A stretch of 64,000 bases of DNA, taken from Saccharomycodes ludwigii. Its lineage: Eukaryota > Ascomycota > Saccharomycetes > Saccharomycodales > Saccharomycodaceae. The notes under the pieces were generated by a model. It was not told the origin of the DNA and ran no database searches. It was given only the letters and a program-made list of their open reading frames with translations. Both the position numbers and the translations under genes were made by a program. Positions 62,814-64,000 of the stretch are shown here, piece after piece (position 1 is the stretch's first letter; each line of letters starts with the position of its first letter). The stretch is taken from the NCBI RefSeq assembly GCF_020623625.1, contig NC_060200.1:2624001-2688000 (forward strand), given 5' to 3'.

Positions 62814-63132
62814 TATTCACTGCTGCAATTTATTATTTATAGGAGTATTATTTGAAGTAAATATTGACAAATCAACAACACATTTATCTTTAAGTATCCG
62901 CTATTATTTACTATATCTTATTTTAGGCATATCTATATGTATTTTAACTTGATAATGATAAAATATGTAGGAAAATTAAATATTGATAATGTTTTTTTTT
63001 TTTTTTTTATTTTTAATTTTTTTTGAATAAGTATTGTGTTTATTTTTACAGGGTTATTATATATAACATATGTATTATATTGTACAAAAAGATTATTATT
63101 GTAAACCATAAAAGCAAAGGTTGATGGAAACA
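62814..63132. other. Convergent spacer RBD2 / transporter gene
   Basis: 319 bp, AT-rich, with a T run near 62993-63008. Both genes end here. Conserved gene order stops at this point. Confidence 0.6.
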
Positions 63133-64000
63133 TCAAAAGTGATTATTTTCTTCTTCTTCTTCTTCTTCTTCTCTTTCTTCTTCTTCTATCCTTGGGGGTG
63201 GATAATTCTCACCCGTTTTTGAATTGTACAAAATAATGCCATTTTCTTTAGCAAACTTCCTTTCATCTTTTTTGTAGAAATACAAAACAACAAAGGTCCA
63301 AGCAGATAAACAAAATGCAGCAACAGCTGTCCAAGTAAAACCTTTTAAATAACGCGGAGATTCGGCTGTTTTCCAGACTAAAACGGAGATCCAGGCCGTA
63401 GATGTCTGTGCCATAATGTTCATAAATACTAAAACAATGGAACGGGACTGAGAGTCACGGCGACAAATATCATTCATAAAGGAATATAAAATTGGCGCCA
63501 TTGACCAACCAAAGTATTGCAACATAAAAGCAAACCATTTGGCCCCTTCAGGAACATACCAAACAGCTAGAATGACATTGCCTATAAAGTTGAAGACTTG
63601 GGTAATGATAATAGCCTGCCATCTAGAATGCATTTTATCAGCGTACACCCCAGTTAAAAATAGATAAATCATACCTAACCCGGGAGTAATCATGCCAAGT
63701 TGATTAATTTTTGAAACGGAATATTTCTTCAATGATTTAATCCACAATAAGTAAGCACCAGAGGTACCATTATTGTTATTCCAGCAAAAAATGTTCCACA
63801 AGGATAATATATAGATTTTCCAATCACAAAGAATTCTTTTCCAAACTTTAACGTCAAAGACCTTGGCTTTGAAATCTGCACCTTCTGTATGATTTTCTTT
63901 CAATCTTTTTCTAGCTAATCTGATTTCATCATCTGTCAAAAAAATAGAATAGCAATTATGTGGGTCGCCTGGTAAAGAATAAAACCCAATGAAACCAACA
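63133..64000 (-). CDS. Major facilitator transporter, anion:cation symporter family (partial)
   Basis: The C-terminal part of a transporter whose 5' end lies beyond the right edge; the frame is open to base 64000 ([16 protein letters not shown]...). Seen: the middle loop with [17 protein letters not shown], typical of the Dal5/Vht1/Fen2/Seo1 group; then six hydrophobic helices of the second half, including [36 protein letters not shown] and [16 protein letters not shown]; and a cytosolic tail with [14 protein letters not shown] followed by an acidic Glu run. Pantothenate (Fen2) or biotin (Vht1) transport are the closest guesses; substrate cannot be set from this half. It does not belong to the YPL/YMR order. 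Confidence 0.8.
   Translation of the reverse strand, partial: VGFIGFYSLPGDPHNCYSIFLTDDEIRLARKRLKENHTEGADFKAKVFDVKVWKRILCDWKIYILSLWNIFCWNNNNGTSGAYLLWIKSLKKYSVSKINQLGMITPGLGMIYLFLTGVYADKMHSRWQAIIITQVFNFIGNVILAVWYVPEGAKWFAFMLQYFGWSMAPILYSFMNDICRRDSQSRSIVLVFMNIMAQTSTAWISVLVWKTAESPRYLKGFTWTAVAAFCLSAWTFVVLYFYKKDERKFAKENGIILYNSKTGENYPPPRIEEEEREEEEEEEENNHF

Overview
The window is 64 kb of a compact, intron-poor, very AT-rich budding-yeast chromosome. Poly(A)/poly(T) tracts sit in nearly every intergenic gap. CTG codes for a conserved leucine in the Hsp90 gene (codon at 43656-43658), so this is not a CUG-Ser or CUG-Ala yeast. About 28 protein genes and one tRNA gene can be supported; no spliced gene was found. 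Species is not provable from the sequence; an AT-rich non-whole-genome-duplication Saccharomycetales lineage such as Saccharomycodes or a relative is my guess.

The layout is the clearest result. From 377 to about 62.8 kb, gene order and orientation interleave two Saccharomyces cerevisiae tracts that are paralogous through the whole-genome duplication: chromosome XVI YPL224C-YPL246C (MMT2, YPL225W, NEW1, ALG5, CET1, USV1, FAS2, SSO1, NSL1, VMA11, RVB2, ENV7, SUI3, YAR1, HSP82, CIN2, IQG1, SRP68, HUT1, YPL245W, RBD2) and chromosome XIII YMR177W-YMR187C (MMT1, FPY1, SPT21, CTL1, RGM1, SSO2, ADD37, RTP1, HSC82, YMR187C). Here there is one copy of each duplicated gene, with the genes unique to either tract lying between them in consistent orientation. 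This is what an unduplicated ancestor-like locus should look like. Exceptions are a nitrilase gene inserted between HUT1 and the YPL245W homologue, absence of a recognisable YPL229W/YMR181C gene, and a break in this order after RBD2, where a major-facilitator transporter gene runs off the right edge.

Region by region: 0.4-8 kb holds a mitochondrial metal transporter, an eEF1A chaperone homologue, an FAD pyrophosphatase homologue and the prion-domain ABCF ATPase New1. At 8.2 kb is tRNA-Asn(GTT) beside a 1.4-kb gene-free flank. From 9.6-17.8 kb are Spt21, Alg5, the mRNA-capping triphosphatase and a two-finger stress regulator. From 19.8-36.4 kb are fatty acid synthase alpha, a Sso syntaxin, kinetochore Nsl1, V-ATPase c', Rvb2, an Env7 homologue and a candidate Add37. 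From 36.8-46.3 kb are eIF2 beta, Yar1, Rtp1, Hsp90 and Cin2. From 46.8-64 kb are the IQGAP Iqg1, a RING-CH membrane protein, SRP68, Hut1, the nitrilase, a DUF2075-type P-loop protein, a rhomboid protease and the transporter.

Most of this is conserved housekeeping. The points most worth a second look are the Env7 homologue, which has lost its glycine loop and the catalytic HRD aspartate and so looks like a pseudokinase with a heavily acylated-looking N terminus; the RING-CH multi-pass protein at the YMR187C locus, which resembles MARCH5-type ligases but has a shortened RING and a 100-residue insert; and regulatory motifs matching gene function (heat-shock elements at HSP82, an MCB palindrome at SPT21).
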